Assembly (NCBI RefSeq): GCF_001425705.1
Contig: NZ_LMDC01000001.1
Span: 186,001-250,000, forward strand
Reading direction: 5' to 3'
DNA length: 64,000 nucleotides
DNA from: Pelomonas sp. Root1217
Lineage (GTDB): Bacteria > Pseudomonadota > Gammaproteobacteria > Burkholderiales > Burkholderiaceae_C
Part shown: positions 18,955-28,283 of the stretch, one piece after another
How positions within the stretch are numbered: the first letter of the stretch is position 1
Layout: each line of letters starts with the position of its first letter
The notes under the pieces: generated by a model
Databases searched by the model: none
Told to the model about the DNA's origin: nothing
The model's input: only the letters and a program-made list of their open reading frames with translations
Program-made: the position numbers and the translations under genes

Positions 18955-19683
18955 TCAGGGCGAGCGGCGCTTGGCCAGCCCCAGCAGCAACGAACCACCC
19001 AGCAGCAGCATCAGGCCCGACGCGGGCTCCGGCACCGGCGCCAGATGCACGTCGGTGACCGCCAGCGCCGAGGCGCCGAGGGCGTCGAAGCCGTCGAACA
19101 CGCCGAGGCTGACGCTGTGCGACCCCGCGGTCAGCGGCGCGCTGCTGAAGGTCAGATAAGCGGTCTCGTCGAACAGCGGGGAGGCCGAACCGCCGACGAA
19201 GGCGGCGCTGTTGACGCTGGTCAGCTTGATGACGGTCGTCTTGTCCAGCACCACATAGGCGGTGTCGTCGGCGGGCGTTCCCGGCGGGTCGTTGCTCATG
19301 AACTTCCACGAGAAGATCAGGCGCTCGCCAGCCGCGGCCGTGAAGTCCGTGCTCAGCCCGGAGCCCACGGTGGCACCCATGCCGCTGAGGGCGCCGGCAC
19401 CGAGCCCGACGAAGGATTCCAGGGTGGCCGCGGCCACCGCGCTGCCGCCGAACAGGAAGCCGGCCGTGTCGGCCGTGCCGAGCACGGCCTGGGCGCCGAA
19501 CCCGGCGGGTGGCGAACCGAATTGACTGGTGGTGTCCACCGCGACATTGCCGGCCTTGGTCCAGCCCGCCAGGCCGCCGGCGAAGTCGCCATTGCTGACC
19601 CCCGCTGCCAGCGCCGTCGATACCGCCATGCTCAGGGCCGTGCCCAGGCTCATTGCGGCCAGCGTGAATTTGAATTGCTTCAT
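18955..19683 (-). CDS. PEP-CTERM sorting-domain secreted protein
   Basis: The 242-residue protein has a signal peptide (MKQFKFTLAAMSLGTALSMA, cut near ALA) and ends with VPEPASGLMLLLGGSLLLGL plus KRRS, a textbook PEP-CTERM tag for exosortase. The mature part begins GVSNGDFAGGLAGWTKAGNV, a start seen in many PEP-CTERM proteins with a carbohydrate-binding-like fold. The start at 19683 is set by the signal peptide. It lies 40 bp downstream of the metalloprotease gene and is probably co-transcribed with it. Confidence 0.87.
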   Translation of the reverse strand: MKQFKFTLAAMSLGTALSMAVSTALAAGVSNGDFAGGLAGWTKAGNVAVDTTSQFGSPPAGFGAQAVLGTADTAGFLFGGSAVAAATLESFVGLGAGALSGMGATVGSGLSTDFTAAAGERLIFSWKFMSNDPPGTPADDTAYVVLDKTTVIKLTSVNSAAFVGGSASPLFDETAYLTFSSAPLTAGSHSVSLGVFDGFDALGASALAVTDVHLAPVPEPASGLMLLLGGSLLLGLAKRRSP

Positions 19684-19723
19684 CGATATCTCCAAACAAC
19701 TGGGTTGAAAAAGGGTGCGGCGT

Positions 19724-21766
19724 TCAGCGCACCGTGCCGATCTGCGTGATCTGCAGCGTGCTCTGCTGCTCGACGCCCAGGCCGGCCTTCGCGCAGTCGA
19801 GCGCATTGGTGCTGACTTCGGGCTTGAACGACACGGACTGGCGCGAACGCAGGTTGGTGCAGGTAACCTTGGCGATGTCCAGGCCACCCACCTGGACGGC
19901 TGGCACTTGCGTGTTGACCAGCCCCACCTGCGAGACCTGCACCCGCTCCCCGTGCAGGGAGACCAGGCCAGCCTTTTCGCAGTCGAAGCTGCCGTCGCTG
20001 TTGGCCTGCACGCTGACCGATTGCCGCGTGTTCAGGTTGGAGCAGACCACCTTGCCGCGCAACAGGCCGATCAGGATGCCGTCCACCGGCTTGGCGCGCT
20101 TGCCGGCCATCTGCAGGAAGACGTGGGTGACCAGATCCTTGGTGACGAAGGTCTTCTTGTCCGCGTCCCATTGCAGCGCATCGGGCTCGACCAGGTCGCC
20201 CATGAGGAAGACCGAGGCGCCGGGGAAGGGGTCGGTCGCCAGCGCGCCCCTCACGTCGGGGTTGACCTCCTGAGCGCCGGCCGTCGCGTCGCCTGCTGCC
20301 GGGCCGCGGAACTTGATGCGCACGTTGTGTCCGTCCTTGAGCAGGTTGCCGATGAAGAAGTGGGCCTCGCCAGGCTTGTCGGGCGAGCCTGCGGGGAGTT
20401 CGACGCCCGCGGGCAGCTGCAGCTGGCGCCATGGCGTGATCGATTCCTGCTGGTTGTCGAACAGCTTCACGCCACCCGTGGCGTCGAACAGCATGCTGTC
20501 GATGTGCGCGGGCCGTGGCAACACGAAAGCCCGCCAGTTGCGCAGCACCAGATTGGCTGCCGCGAGGTTGGCCAGGCCCAGCGTGAAGTTGCCATTCGAG
20601 GACAGGGTGCCGGTGTCGAAGCTCGGTACGCGCGGATGCAGGGGCAGCGCGGCCCCGGAGCCGTCCAGCAGCGTCGCGTCCACGATGACCACCTGGTCCG
20701 AGGTATTGAGGATGTCTTCCTGCGCGAAATGCGTGCCGACGTGGAACTGTTCGGCACCCCGGACCTGGCCGGCGATGCTGCCGGGCTGGTTCGGGCTGGC
20801 CCAGCCCTTGGCGGACTGCCAGGTGACGAAGAAGCGGTTGTAGCTGATGCCCTTGTAGGTCCGCGTGCCGGACGCCACCACGCCCGGCGGGTTCCAGGGG
20901 CTCAGTGAACCGGTGTAGGTGGACACCGGCGTCAGCGACGTGCTGCGGCTGAGCACTTCCATGCGCAGCCGCGAGGCGGTGGCGGCATTGGGGTTGACGA
21001 AGTCCCAGTTGGCCAGCGACTGCAACGTCAGGCCGACGTTGTTGGCCAGGATGCCGAAGTCCTGGTCGCTGAAGTGGCGCCGTTCGCCGACGCGATTGGT
21101 GCAGGGCATGGATGGCCCCGCCGGCATGATGTGGTGGACGAAGGCGTCCTCGCCGGTGTGCACCACGGCGCTGTGCGAGAGGCCGTAGTTGTGTCCGGCC
21201 TCGTGCGCGGCCGTGCCGCCGATGCCCTTGGCCCAGCGATCCAGCGTGTTGTTGGCGCCGGAGAGCTCGGCGCTGCAGAACACACCGTAGGAGCCGCCGA
21301 AGACGCGCGCGTGGTCGATGACGTCGGCGTCACCGGTGTCGACCGCCTCGGCGATGCCGAACAGCGAGGGATCAGTGTCCGCGCCGATGGCGACCATGTT
21401 GCGCCGTGCAGGCGGGATGGCCAGCGAGTCCGGATTGGTCGTCGTGGGCGGCAGCACCTGGACGTTGAACTCGCAATAGTCAGTGGCCACCACGTCGAAG
21501 ATGCGGTCGCGCAGCTGGGCCGTGGTGCCGGCGGGCGCGCCGGGCAGCGAGCCGATGGCAAAGGTGCGCGCCGGCGACACGTTGGTCGCGTAGGCCGGGA
21601 AGGTGGCGTCATTGGCCGTCGGGTAGTAGAGGAAGAGCTTGTTCGGCTTCATCGCGTCGATGGCGCCGTAGTTGTGATAACAGGTCGGAGCGGCCTGGGC
21701 GGACGTGGCCAGCAATGCGGCGCCGAGGCAGCCGGCCAGCTTGAAATGAACGGGCAAGCGAATCAT
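19724..21766 (-). CDS. Secreted zinc metalloprotease (metzincin motif) with C-terminal cysteine repeats
   Basis: The 680-residue protein has a signal peptide (MIRLPVHFKLAGCLGAALLA, cut after AQA). The zinc motif is AAHEAGHNYGLSHS (about residue 190), an HExxHxxGxxH metzincin signature. The catalytic part is Cys-rich and begins APTCYHNYGAID. The C-terminal ~110 residues hold two similar units of about 50 residues. Each has VxCxNLxxRQSVS, then a DCxKAGL segment and a VSQVG/ITQIG ending. I do not recognise the repeat. ATG 21766 fits the signal peptide better than an upstream open start. An unusual triple repeat lies upstream at 21878-21919. Confidence 0.78.
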   Translation of the reverse strand: MIRLPVHFKLAGCLGAALLATSAQAAPTCYHNYGAIDAMKPNKLFLYYPTANDATFPAYATNVSPARTFAIGSLPGAPAGTTAQLRDRIFDVVATDYCEFNVQVLPPTTTNPDSLAIPPARRNMVAIGADTDPSLFGIAEAVDTGDADVIDHARVFGGSYGVFCSAELSGANNTLDRWAKGIGGTAAHEAGHNYGLSHSAVVHTGEDAFVHHIMPAGPSMPCTNRVGERRHFSDQDFGILANNVGLTLQSLANWDFVNPNAATASRLRMEVLSRSTSLTPVSTYTGSLSPWNPPGVVASGTRTYKGISYNRFFVTWQSAKGWASPNQPGSIAGQVRGAEQFHVGTHFAQEDILNTSDQVVIVDATLLDGSGAALPLHPRVPSFDTGTLSSNGNFTLGLANLAAANLVLRNWRAFVLPRPAHIDSMLFDATGGVKLFDNQQESITPWRQLQLPAGVELPAGSPDKPGEAHFFIGNLLKDGHNVRIKFRGPAAGDATAGAQEVNPDVRGALATDPFPGASVFLMGDLVEPDALQWDADKKTFVTKDLVTHVFLQMAGKRAKPVDGILIGLLRGKVVCSNLNTRQSVSVQANSDGSFDCEKAGLVSLHGERVQVSQVGLVNTQVPAVQVGGLDIAKVTCTNLRSRQSVSFKPEVSTNALDCAKAGLGVEQQSTLQITQIGTVR

Positions 21767-22167
21767 GAAAAACCTCCTGAGAGCGAGTCCTGCGAGCAGG
21801 GACGCATCAAACTTAGGCGGCCGGTTTTCGGGCTTCACCCAACCTTCACCCTTCATCGAGAGGAAGACTGCCGCTCCTAGGGGGACGTTGTTAGGGGGAG
21901 CTTTCTAGGGGGGCTGGCGGGCGCCGGATGCCGTTTATCCCCGTAGTTAGGCCATGCAGCGCTACCGATGCGTGATGCCATGCGTTGAAGGGCATTTGGC
22001 ACGTTGAAATGCGCAGCAACGCATGCAGGGTGGCTACGAAGGCGCGCGCGGCGCGCCGGTCGAGCCTCGTCTTCGGGGGGGCGGGAGGTCGGGCGGCCGG
22101 GAAGCGGCCTCGTAGAATCGAGGGTTGCACGGCACCAGCGCCGTGCTGCCAAAGGAGCTAGAGCCAC
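21767..22167. other. Divergent intergenic region between the metalloprotease gene and yebC
   Basis: About 400 bp with no convincing gene. It holds the three 14-bp-spaced TAGGGGG repeats (21878-21919) and, closer to yebC, a TAGAAT (22113-22118) that could be a -10 box for the housekeeping run. Nothing else is recognised. Confidence 0.5.
21878..21919. repeat. Three direct TAGGGGG repeats with exact 14-bp period
   Basis: TAGGGGG occurs at 21878, 21892 and 21906, each unit 14 bp apart, with the intervening bases differing (ACGTTGT, AGCTTTC, GCTGGCG). The array lies about 110 bp upstream of the metalloprotease start and reads CCCCCTA on that gene's strand. It looks like a set of regulator half-sites; the regulator is unknown. 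Confidence 0.6.
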
Positions 22168-22890
22168 ATGGCCGGACATTCCAAATGGGCCAACATCCAG
22201 CATCGCAAAGGCCGTCAGGACGAGAAGCGCGGCAAGATCTGGACCCGCATCATTCGTGAGATCTCCGTCGCGGCCCGCCAGGGCGGGCCCGACATCAAGG
22301 ACAACCCGCGCCTGCGCCTGGCGGTGGACAAGGCCAAGGCCGCCAACATGCCGGCGGACCGCATCAAGTACAACATCGACAAGGCCAGCGGCAACATCGA
22401 TGGGCTGACCTACGAAGAAATCCGCTATGAAGGCTATGGCATCGGTGGCGCGGCCATCATGATCGACACGATGACGGACAACCGTGTCCGCACCGTGGCC
22501 GAGGTGCGCCATGCCTTCAGCAAATACGGCGGCAACATGGGCACGGACGGCTCGGTGGCCTTCCAGTTCAAGCATTGCGGCCAACTGCTGTTCGCGCCCG
22601 GCACGTCGGAAGACAAGCTCATGGAAGTGGCACTGGATGCCGGCGCCGAGGATGTCATCACCGGCGACGATGGCGCCATCGAGGTGCTGACCTCACCCGC
22701 GGATTACGAGATCGTCAAGGCGGCGCTTGAGGCTGCCGGCCTGGTGCCGGAGCTGGCCGAAGTGACGATGCGCGCAGAGAACACCATCGAGCTGAGCGGC
22801 GAAGACGCTGAACGCATGCAGAAACTGCTGGACGTCATCGAAGACCTCGACGATACGCAAGCCGTCTATCACAACGCTGAGCTGAATTGA
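22168..22890 (+). CDS. yebC: YebC/PmpR family regulator or translation factor
   Basis: The 240-residue protein begins [20 protein letters not shown], the invariant YebC start, and contains [17 protein letters not shown] in the central domain. Family length matches. YebC proteins were described as DNA-binding regulators, and more recent work links members to relief of ribosome stalling at proline runs. It opens the housekeeping run; its stop TGA overlaps the ATG of purD by one base. Confidence 0.95.
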   Translation: MAGHSKWANIQHRKGRQDEKRGKIWTRIIREISVAARQGGPDIKDNPRLRLAVDKAKAANMPADRIKYNIDKASGNIDGLTYEEIRYEGYGIGGAAIMIDTMTDNRVRTVAEVRHAFSKYGGNMGTDGSVAFQFKHCGQLLFAPGTSEDKLMEVALDAGAEDVITGDDGAIEVLTSPADYEIVKAALEAAGLVPELAEVTMRAENTIELSGEDAERMQKLLDVIEDLDDTQAVYHNAELN

Positions 22891-24191
22891 TGCGAGTTCT
22901 TGTCATTGGCAATGGTGGCCGCGAGCACGCGCTGGCCTGGAAACTGGCCCAGGGCGAGCGCGTCAGCCAGGTTTACGTCGCGCCCGGCAACGGCGGCACG
23001 GCTCGCGACGAGCGGATCGAGACGGTGCCCATCGGTATGACCGACGCGCGCGCGCTGGCCGATTTCGCCGCCGAACAGAAGATCACGCTGACCGTCGTCG
23101 GCCCCGAGGCAGCGTTGGCCGCGGGTGTCGTCGACGAATTCCGCTCGCGCGGCCTGCGCATCTTCGGCCCCACCAAGGCCGCCGCCCAGCTCGAGAGCTC
23201 CAAGGCCTTCGCCAAGGACTTCATGAAGCGCCACGGCATCCCGACGGCCGCCTACGAGACCTTCTCGGATGCCGCCGCGGCCCATGCCTACGTGGATAAC
23301 CGCGGCGCGCCCATCGTCATCAAGGCGGATGGCCTGGCGGCAGGCAAGGGCGTCGTCGTCGCGATGACGCTGGCCGAGGCGCACGAGGCGATCTCGTGGA
23401 TCCTTGAGGACAACAAGCTGGGCGTGACGCACAACGCCGGCGCGGATGGGCTGGCAGTGCCGCGCGTCGTCATCGAGGATTTCCTCGAAGGCGAGGAGGC
23501 CAGCTTCATCGTCGTCTGCGACGGCAAGCATGTCGTGTCGCTGGCCACCAGCCAGGACCACAAGCGCCTGCTGGACGGCGACGCCGGCCCCAACACCGGC
23601 GGCATGGGCGCCTACTCGCCTGCGCCGGTGGTCACGCCGAATGTGCATGCCAAGGTCATGCACGAGATCATCCAGCCGACCATCACCGGCATGGCGCGGG
23701 ACGGCCATCCGTTCACCGGTTTCCTTTACGCCGGCCTGATGATCGACGACCATGGCCAGCCGCGTACCGTCGAGTTCAACACGCGCATGGGCGACCCCGA
23801 GACCCAGCCCATCATGATGCGGCTCAAGAGCGACCTCTTCGAGCTGATGATGCACGCGACCGACGGCACGCTGGACGAGGTCGAACTGCAGTGGGACCGC
23901 CGCGTGGCGCTCGGCGTCGTGCTGGCGGCCGAGGGCTACCCGCTCAACCCGCGCAAGGGCGACGCCATCAGCGGCCTGCCGGAGGACGACGACGAGGCTA
24001 TGGTCTTCCACGCCGGCACGGCGATGGTCGATGGCCAGCTCGTCACCAGCGGGGGCCGCGTGCTTTGCGTGACGGCCCTGGGTGAATCCGTGCGCACCGC
24101 CGCGCAGAGCGCCTATGAGCTGGCCACGGGCATCCAGTTCGCAGGCCGCCAGTACCGCAGCGACATTGGCCACCGGGCCATCAAGCGTTGA
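22890..24191 (+). CDS. purD: Phosphoribosylamine-glycine ligase
   Basis: The 433-residue ATP-grasp enzyme starts [19 protein letters not shown], the GARS N-terminal signature, and contains the ATP-grasp segments [13 protein letters not shown] and [13 protein letters not shown]. It catalyses the second step of purine synthesis, joining phosphoribosylamine and glycine. I start at ATG 22890, which overlaps the yebC stop (TGATG), rather than the TTG three bases before. The start of the acyltransferase gene overlaps its stop. Confidence 0.96.
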   Translation: MRVLVIGNGGREHALAWKLAQGERVSQVYVAPGNGGTARDERIETVPIGMTDARALADFAAEQKITLTVVGPEAALAAGVVDEFRSRGLRIFGPTKAAAQLESSKAFAKDFMKRHGIPTAAYETFSDAAAAHAYVDNRGAPIVIKADGLAAGKGVVVAMTLAEAHEAISWILEDNKLGVTHNAGADGLAVPRVVIEDFLEGEEASFIVVCDGKHVVSLATSQDHKRLLDGDAGPNTGGMGAYSPAPVVTPNVHAKVMHEIIQPTITGMARDGHPFTGFLYAGLMIDDHGQPRTVEFNTRMGDPETQPIMMRLKSDLFELMMHATDGTLDEVELQWDRRVALGVVLAAEGYPLNPRKGDAISGLPEDDDEAMVFHAGTAMVDGQLVTSGGRVLCVTALGESVRTAAQSAYELATGIQFAGRQYRSDIGHRAIKR

Positions 24192-24808
24192 ACGCAGCAC
24201 CCATTGTCCTGACCGGGCCCCTGCGCCCGCATGGCCCGTCCAGCGCCCTGGCGCGCTGGCTGCTGGGCCTGTTCGGCTGGACGGTGGATGCACCTGGCGT
24301 GCCGGCGGAGCAGGGTGTCATCCTGGTCTATCCGCACACCTCCAACTGGGACTTCGTTGTCGGGCTGATGGCCAAGTGGGCCGTCGGTATCCAGCTGCGC
24401 TTCTGGGGCAAGGACAGCCTGTTCAAGGCGCCCTTGCTCAGCCACTGGATGCGCTGGATCGGCGGTGTCGGTGTGGACCGCAGCAGCTCGCATGGCATCG
24501 TCGCCGACACGGTGCGCCAGATGCGGGCCGCCGCGGCGCGTGGCGAGCGCTTCTGGCTGGCCGCCGCACCCGAGGGCACACGTTCGCTGAAGAGCGGCTG
24601 GCGCACTGGCGCTTACCAGGTGGCCGTGCAGGCCGGCGTGCCGGTGGGGCTGTGCTATTTCGATTTCGAGCAGCGCGTCGTCTCGGTGACGCGCTTCGTC
24701 ATGCTGACCGGCGACGTGCATGCCGACTTCGCGCTCTTTGCCGCCTATTTCGGCAGGCGCGTCGGCAAGCACCCCAAGCTGGCCAGCCCCATCCGCCCGC
24801 GCACATGA
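24188..24808 (+). CDS. 1-acylglycerol-3-phosphate acyltransferase-like protein
   Basis: The 206-residue protein has the PlsC-family H(X)4D box in [12 protein letters not shown] and a second motif APEGTRS, with [13 protein letters not shown] between them. It resembles the small single-domain glycerol acyltransferases found in this position in Burkholderiales. The start is a TTG at 24188 that overlaps the purD stop (TTGA). An internal start cannot be excluded, but the residues before the first later start belong to the family. It overlaps hemF by four bases. Confidence 0.8.
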   Translation: MNAAPIVLTGPLRPHGPSSALARWLLGLFGWTVDAPGVPAEQGVILVYPHTSNWDFVVGLMAKWAVGIQLRFWGKDSLFKAPLLSHWMRWIGGVGVDRSSSHGIVADTVRQMRAAAARGERFWLAAAPEGTRSLKSGWRTGAYQVAVQAGVPVGLCYFDFEQRVVSVTRFVMLTGDVHADFALFAAYFGRRVGKHPKLASPIRPRT

Positions 24809-25740
24809 ACACCCAAGCCGTCCGCGACTATCTGCTCGAGTTGCAACAGCGCATCGTCACGGCGCTGGAAGGGGTCGACGGCAATGCCTTCGCGTCCGAC
24901 GGCTGGACACGCGAGCCCGGTGGCCGGCTCGAAGGCGACGGCCTGTCGCGGCTCATCGAGGGCGGCCCGGTGTTCGAGCGCGGTGGCGTCAACTTCTCGC
25001 ATGTGAAGGGCCGCGTGCTGCCGCCGTCGGCGACGCAACATCGCCCCGAACTCGCCGGAGCGCCCTTCGAGGCCTTGGGCGTGTCCCTGGTGCTGCACCC
25101 GCACAACCCCTTCGTTCCGACGGTGCACATGAATGTGCGTGCCTTCATCGCCTTGCCGCCCAATGCGCCGGCCGTAACGTGGTTCGGCGGCGGCATGGAC
25201 CTGACGCCCTACTACGGCTACGAGCGCGACGCGCAGCACTTCCATCGCATCTGTCGTGACGCGCTGCAACCGCATGGCACCGAGCTGTACCCGAAGTTCA
25301 AGGCCTGGTGCGACGACTACTTCTTCCTGAAGCACCGCCAGGAGCCGCGCGGCATCGGCGGCATCTTCTTCGACGATTTCGCCGAAGGTGGCTTCGACGC
25401 GGGCTTTGCGCTGATGCGCTCCGTCGGCGATGCCTTCCTGCAGGCCTACCTGCCCATCGTCGAGCGCCGCCAGGGCTATGCCTATGGCGAACGTGAGCGC
25501 GACTTCCAGGCCTATCGCCGTGGCCGCTATGTCGAGTTCAATCTCGTATGGGACCGCGGCACCCTGTTCGGCCTACAGTCGGGCGGCCGCACCGAATCCA
25601 TCCTCATGTCCATGCCCCCGCGAGTGTTGTGGCGCTACGACTGGGCGCCCGAGCCGGGCACGCCCGAGGCGAAGCTGTACAGCGACTTCCTGCGCCCACG
25701 CGATTGGGCCGACGAAATACCCACCGCACTGTGGCTGTGA
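24805..25740 (+). CDS. hemF: Oxygen-dependent coproporphyrinogen III oxidase
   Basis: The 311-residue protein contains family blocks [46 protein letters not shown] and [20 protein letters not shown]. HemF converts coproporphyrinogen III to protoporphyrinogen IX with oxygen in heme synthesis. The ATG overlaps the acyltransferase stop (ATGA). Its own stop overlaps the GTG of nadD, so the run is translationally coupled. Confidence 0.96.
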   Translation: MNTQAVRDYLLELQQRIVTALEGVDGNAFASDGWTREPGGRLEGDGLSRLIEGGPVFERGGVNFSHVKGRVLPPSATQHRPELAGAPFEALGVSLVLHPHNPFVPTVHMNVRAFIALPPNAPAVTWFGGGMDLTPYYGYERDAQHFHRICRDALQPHGTELYPKFKAWCDDYFFLKHRQEPRGIGGIFFDDFAEGGFDAGFALMRSVGDAFLQAYLPIVERRQGYAYGERERDFQAYRRGRYVEFNLVWDRGTLFGLQSGGRTESILMSMPPRVLWRYDWAPEPGTPEAKLYSDFLRPRDWADEIPTALWL

Positions 25741-26324
25741 AGCTCGCAATCTTCGGCGGCAGTTTTGACCCGCCCCATCTCGGCCACCTGGCCTTCGCCC
25801 GCTTTGCGCTGGACGCACTCGCACCGGACCGCATGGTCTGGCTGCCCGCCGGGCGGCAGTGGCAGAAGCCCGACCAGATCATGGCCGCCGCCGTGCACCG
25901 CGCCGGGATGATCAAGCAACTCATCGCCAGTGAGCCGCGCTTCGTGATCGACGAGCGCGAGCTTCACCGCCGCGGCCCCAGCTTCACGGCCGATACTTTG
26001 CGTGAGTTCGCCAGCCAGAACGCTGGCACGGAGCTGATGTTCCTGATCGGCCAGGACCAGTACGCCCGGCTGCCGAGCTGGTACCAGGTCGAGACCATCA
26101 CCACGCTGGCCACGCTGGTCGTCGTGCCGCGTGCTGGTGAGGCCGTCGTGACCCCGCCGGGCCTGCCGGCACACCGCCTGCAGGTGCTGGACTTGCCCGA
26201 AATTCCCCTTTCGTCCACCGCCGTGCGCGACGCCGTCGCGCACGGCGAGGACATCAGCCCCATGGTGGGCGCCGAGGTGGCGAGCTATATTGCCTCGCAC
26301 CGCCTCTACGAGAAGAAGCACTGA
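25737..26324 (+). CDS. nadD: Nicotinate-nucleotide adenylyltransferase
   Basis: The 195-residue protein begins [20 protein letters not shown]. This nucleotidyltransferase signature includes the HxGH motif, with ISPMV and SSTAVRDAV near the C-terminus. It makes nicotinate adenine dinucleotide from NaMN and ATP. The GTG at 25737 overlaps the hemF stop (GTGA) and sets the start at the glycine-rich motif; the longer open frame lies inside hemF. rsfS begins right after the stop. Confidence 0.95.
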   Translation: MKLAIFGGSFDPPHLGHLAFARFALDALAPDRMVWLPAGRQWQKPDQIMAAAVHRAGMIKQLIASEPRFVIDERELHRRGPSFTADTLREFASQNAGTELMFLIGQDQYARLPSWYQVETITTLATLVVVPRAGEAVVTPPGLPAHRLQVLDLPEIPLSSTAVRDAVAHGEDISPMVGAEVASYIASHRLYEKKH

Positions 26325-27071
26325 ATGGACATTCGCAAGCTGCAACGAGCCATCGTCGATGGTCTCGAAGACGTCAAGGCCCAGAACATCGTTGTGTTCA
26401 ACACCGAGCATCTGTCGCCTCTGTTCGAGCGCGTCATCATCGCTTCGGGCACGAGCAACCGGCAGACCAAGGCTCTCGCGTCCAGCGTGCGTGAAACGGT
26501 CAAGGGGCGCGGCATGCAGGTCATGCGCACCGAGGGCGAGGACAACGGCGAATGGATCATCGTCGACTGCGGCGCCGCCGTCGTCCACGTGATGCAGCCG
26601 GCCATCCGCGACTACTACCACCTCGAAGAGATCTGGGGCGACAAGCCCGTCAAGCTCAAGCTCGGCAGCACCGAGACCAAGCTGGTCAAGGCCTCCGAGG
26701 AGCCCGCTGCACCGGTCAAGACGGCGCGCAAGGCCACGGCGTCCAAGCCCATCACGACCAGGGCTGCGGCCAAGCCTGCCGCGAAACCTGCAGCCAAGGT
26801 AGGCGCCAACAAGGCGGTACCGTCGGCTGCTGCCAAGAAGGCGGTTGCCAAGAAGGCCGCAGCAGGCACCCAGGCGCCCAAGAAGGGCGTGACCCGCAGC
26901 GTGGGCGTAAAGACAGCGACACCCGTCAAGACCGTGAAGGTCGGCGCCGGCCAGGGTGTCGGCAAGGCGGCAACGGCCAAGCGGATCACGCCTGCGGCCA
27001 AGCCAGCCGCCAAGGCAGCACCCCGCGCGCCTGCCAAGCCTGCCGGCCGCGCGGCTTCGAAAAAGGGCTGA
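26325..27071 (+). CDS. rsfS: Ribosome silencing factor with histone-H1-like C-terminal tail
   Basis: Residues 1-115 form a complete RsfS/Iojap domain ([20 protein letters not shown], then [19 protein letters not shown] and REDY-type [13 protein letters not shown]). It binds ribosomal protein uL14 and blocks subunit joining when nutrients are scarce. Residues ~120-248 are an added Lys/Ala/Pro-rich tail of AAKP and KKA-type repeats, like histone H1. Typical RsfS proteins end at about 105-120 residues. The ATG is adjacent to the nadD stop, and rlmH overlaps its stop. Confidence 0.93.
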   Translation: MDIRKLQRAIVDGLEDVKAQNIVVFNTEHLSPLFERVIIASGTSNRQTKALASSVRETVKGRGMQVMRTEGEDNGEWIIVDCGAAVVHVMQPAIRDYYHLEEIWGDKPVKLKLGSTETKLVKASEEPAAPVKTARKATASKPITTRAAAKPAAKPAAKVGANKAVPSAAAKKAVAKKAAAGTQAPKKGVTRSVGVKTATPVKTVKVGAGQGVGKAATAKRITPAAKPAAKAAPRAPAKPAGRAASKKG

Positions 27072-27538
27072 TGCGCCTTTTCCTTGTCGCCGTGGGCCAG
27101 CGCCAGCCGGCCTGGGCCGACACCGCCTACGAGGACTTCGCCAAGCGCTTCCCGCCCGAGCTCAAGCTGGAGCTGAAGGCCGTCAAGGCCGAGGCGCGAG
27201 GCAGCAAGACGGCCGAGCAGCTGATGGCGGCCGAGGCGGCGCGCATCGAAGCAGCTTTACCCAAGGGCGTGCGCCGCATCATCCTGGACGAGCGCGGCGA
27301 GCGCCGCACCTCGGTGCAGTTGGCTGAGCGGCTGCAGCTGTGGATGGGTGAGGGCCGCGATGCCGCCCTCATCATTGGCGGGCCCGATGGCTTGCATCCC
27401 GACCTGAAGGCCACGGCCGACGAGACCTTGCGCCTGTCGGACCTCACCTTGCCCCATGCCTTCGCCCGCGTGCTGCTGGCCGAAGGGCTGTATCGCGCCT
27501 GGACCGTGACTACCGGCCACCCGTATCACCGCGAATGA
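27071..27538 (+). CDS. rlmH: 23S rRNA (pseudouridine-1915-N3)-methyltransferase
   Basis: The 155-residue SPOUT methyltransferase has LILDERGE-type [12 protein letters not shown] in the centre and the knot motif [12 protein letters not shown]. It ends in the signature [21 protein letters not shown]. RlmH methylates pseudouridine 1915 in helix 69 on the 70S ribosome. The ATG overlaps the rsfS stop by one base and the maf start overlaps its own stop by four bases. Pairing with rsfS is conserved across bacteria. Confidence 0.96.
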   Translation: MRLFLVAVGQRQPAWADTAYEDFAKRFPPELKLELKAVKAEARGSKTAEQLMAAEAARIEAALPKGVRRIILDERGERRTSVQLAERLQLWMGEGRDAALIIGGPDGLHPDLKATADETLRLSDLTLPHAFARVLLAEGLYRAWTVTTGHPYHRE

Positions 27539-28140
27539 AGCCAAGTTTCATCTACCTCGCCTCGCAAAGCCCGCGTCGCCGCCAATTGCTGGAGCAACTT
27601 GGCGTCAGGCATGAGTTGCTGCTGCCCGGCGCCGACGAGGATGCCGAGGCGCTGGAGGCGGTCCAAGCCGACGAGGTGCCCGAGACCTATTGCGCCCGCG
27701 TCACCGCGGCCAAGCTGGATGCGGCGTTGGCCCGTCTGGCCGGGCGTGGGCTGCTGTCGGCGCCCGTCCTGTGCGCAGACACGACCGTGGCCGTCGACGG
27801 CCTCATCCTCGGCAAACCCGCCGACGATGCCGACGCTGCGCGCATGCTGGCCTTGATGTCTGGTCGCACGCACCGCGTCATCACCGCCGTTGCGGTGGCC
27901 GATGCGACGCATCGCGCCGCGGCGCTGAATGTGTCCCATGTGGAATTCGCGCCGCTGTCGGCCACGCAGATCGACCGCTACGTCGCCAGCCGGGAGCCGT
28001 TCGGCAAGGCCGGCGCCTATGCCATCCAGAGCCAGGCAGCCGCCTGGATCGTGAAGATTGCCGGCAGCTACTCGGGCATCATGGGGTTGCCCCTCTTTGA
28101 GACGGCGCAGCTGTTGGACAAATTCGGTTTTGAGTTCTGA
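27535..28140 (+). CDS. maf: Maf-family nucleotide pyrophosphatase (YhdE type)
   Basis: The 201-residue protein opens with [18 protein letters not shown], the Maf phosphate-binding motif. It also has [20 protein letters not shown] and [13 protein letters not shown], and matches the dTTP/UTP pyrophosphatase branch. It hydrolyses non-canonical or excess nucleoside triphosphates and has been linked to septum inhibition when overproduced. Its ATG overlaps the rlmH stop. A repeat-like hairpin region (28165-28225) separates it from rng. Confidence 0.93.
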   Translation: MKPSFIYLASQSPRRRQLLEQLGVRHELLLPGADEDAEALEAVQADEVPETYCARVTAAKLDAALARLAGRGLLSAPVLCADTTVAVDGLILGKPADDADAARMLALMSGRTHRVITAVAVADATHRAAALNVSHVEFAPLSATQIDRYVASREPFGKAGAYAIQSQAAAWIVKIAGSYSGIMGLPLFETAQLLDKFGFEF

Positions 28141-28192
28141 TTTCTGAGTGCCCCCAGGTCCGGGTTGCGCCCAGCCCGCCCCCCGAGGGGGT

Positions 28193-28225
28193 CAAGGAAA
28201 CTTGGGGCGGCCCGGCGTTTCCTTG
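28193..28225. repeat. Hairpin in the maf-rng gap, Burkholderiales-type intergenic repeat
   Basis: CAAGGAAAC (28193-28201) and GTTTCCTTG (28217-28225) form a perfect 9-bp inverted repeat around TTGGGGCGGCCCGGC, preceded by CCCCCGAGGGGG. From memory, similar GC-rich intergenic elements recur in Burkholderiales genomes. It may act as a weak terminator; no U-tract follows. Confidence 0.4.
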
Positions 28226-28283
28226 CGAGTTTTGATGCGTGCTGCCTCGGCCGGCGGCACGCATCAGCATTCAAAGGCGAGAG

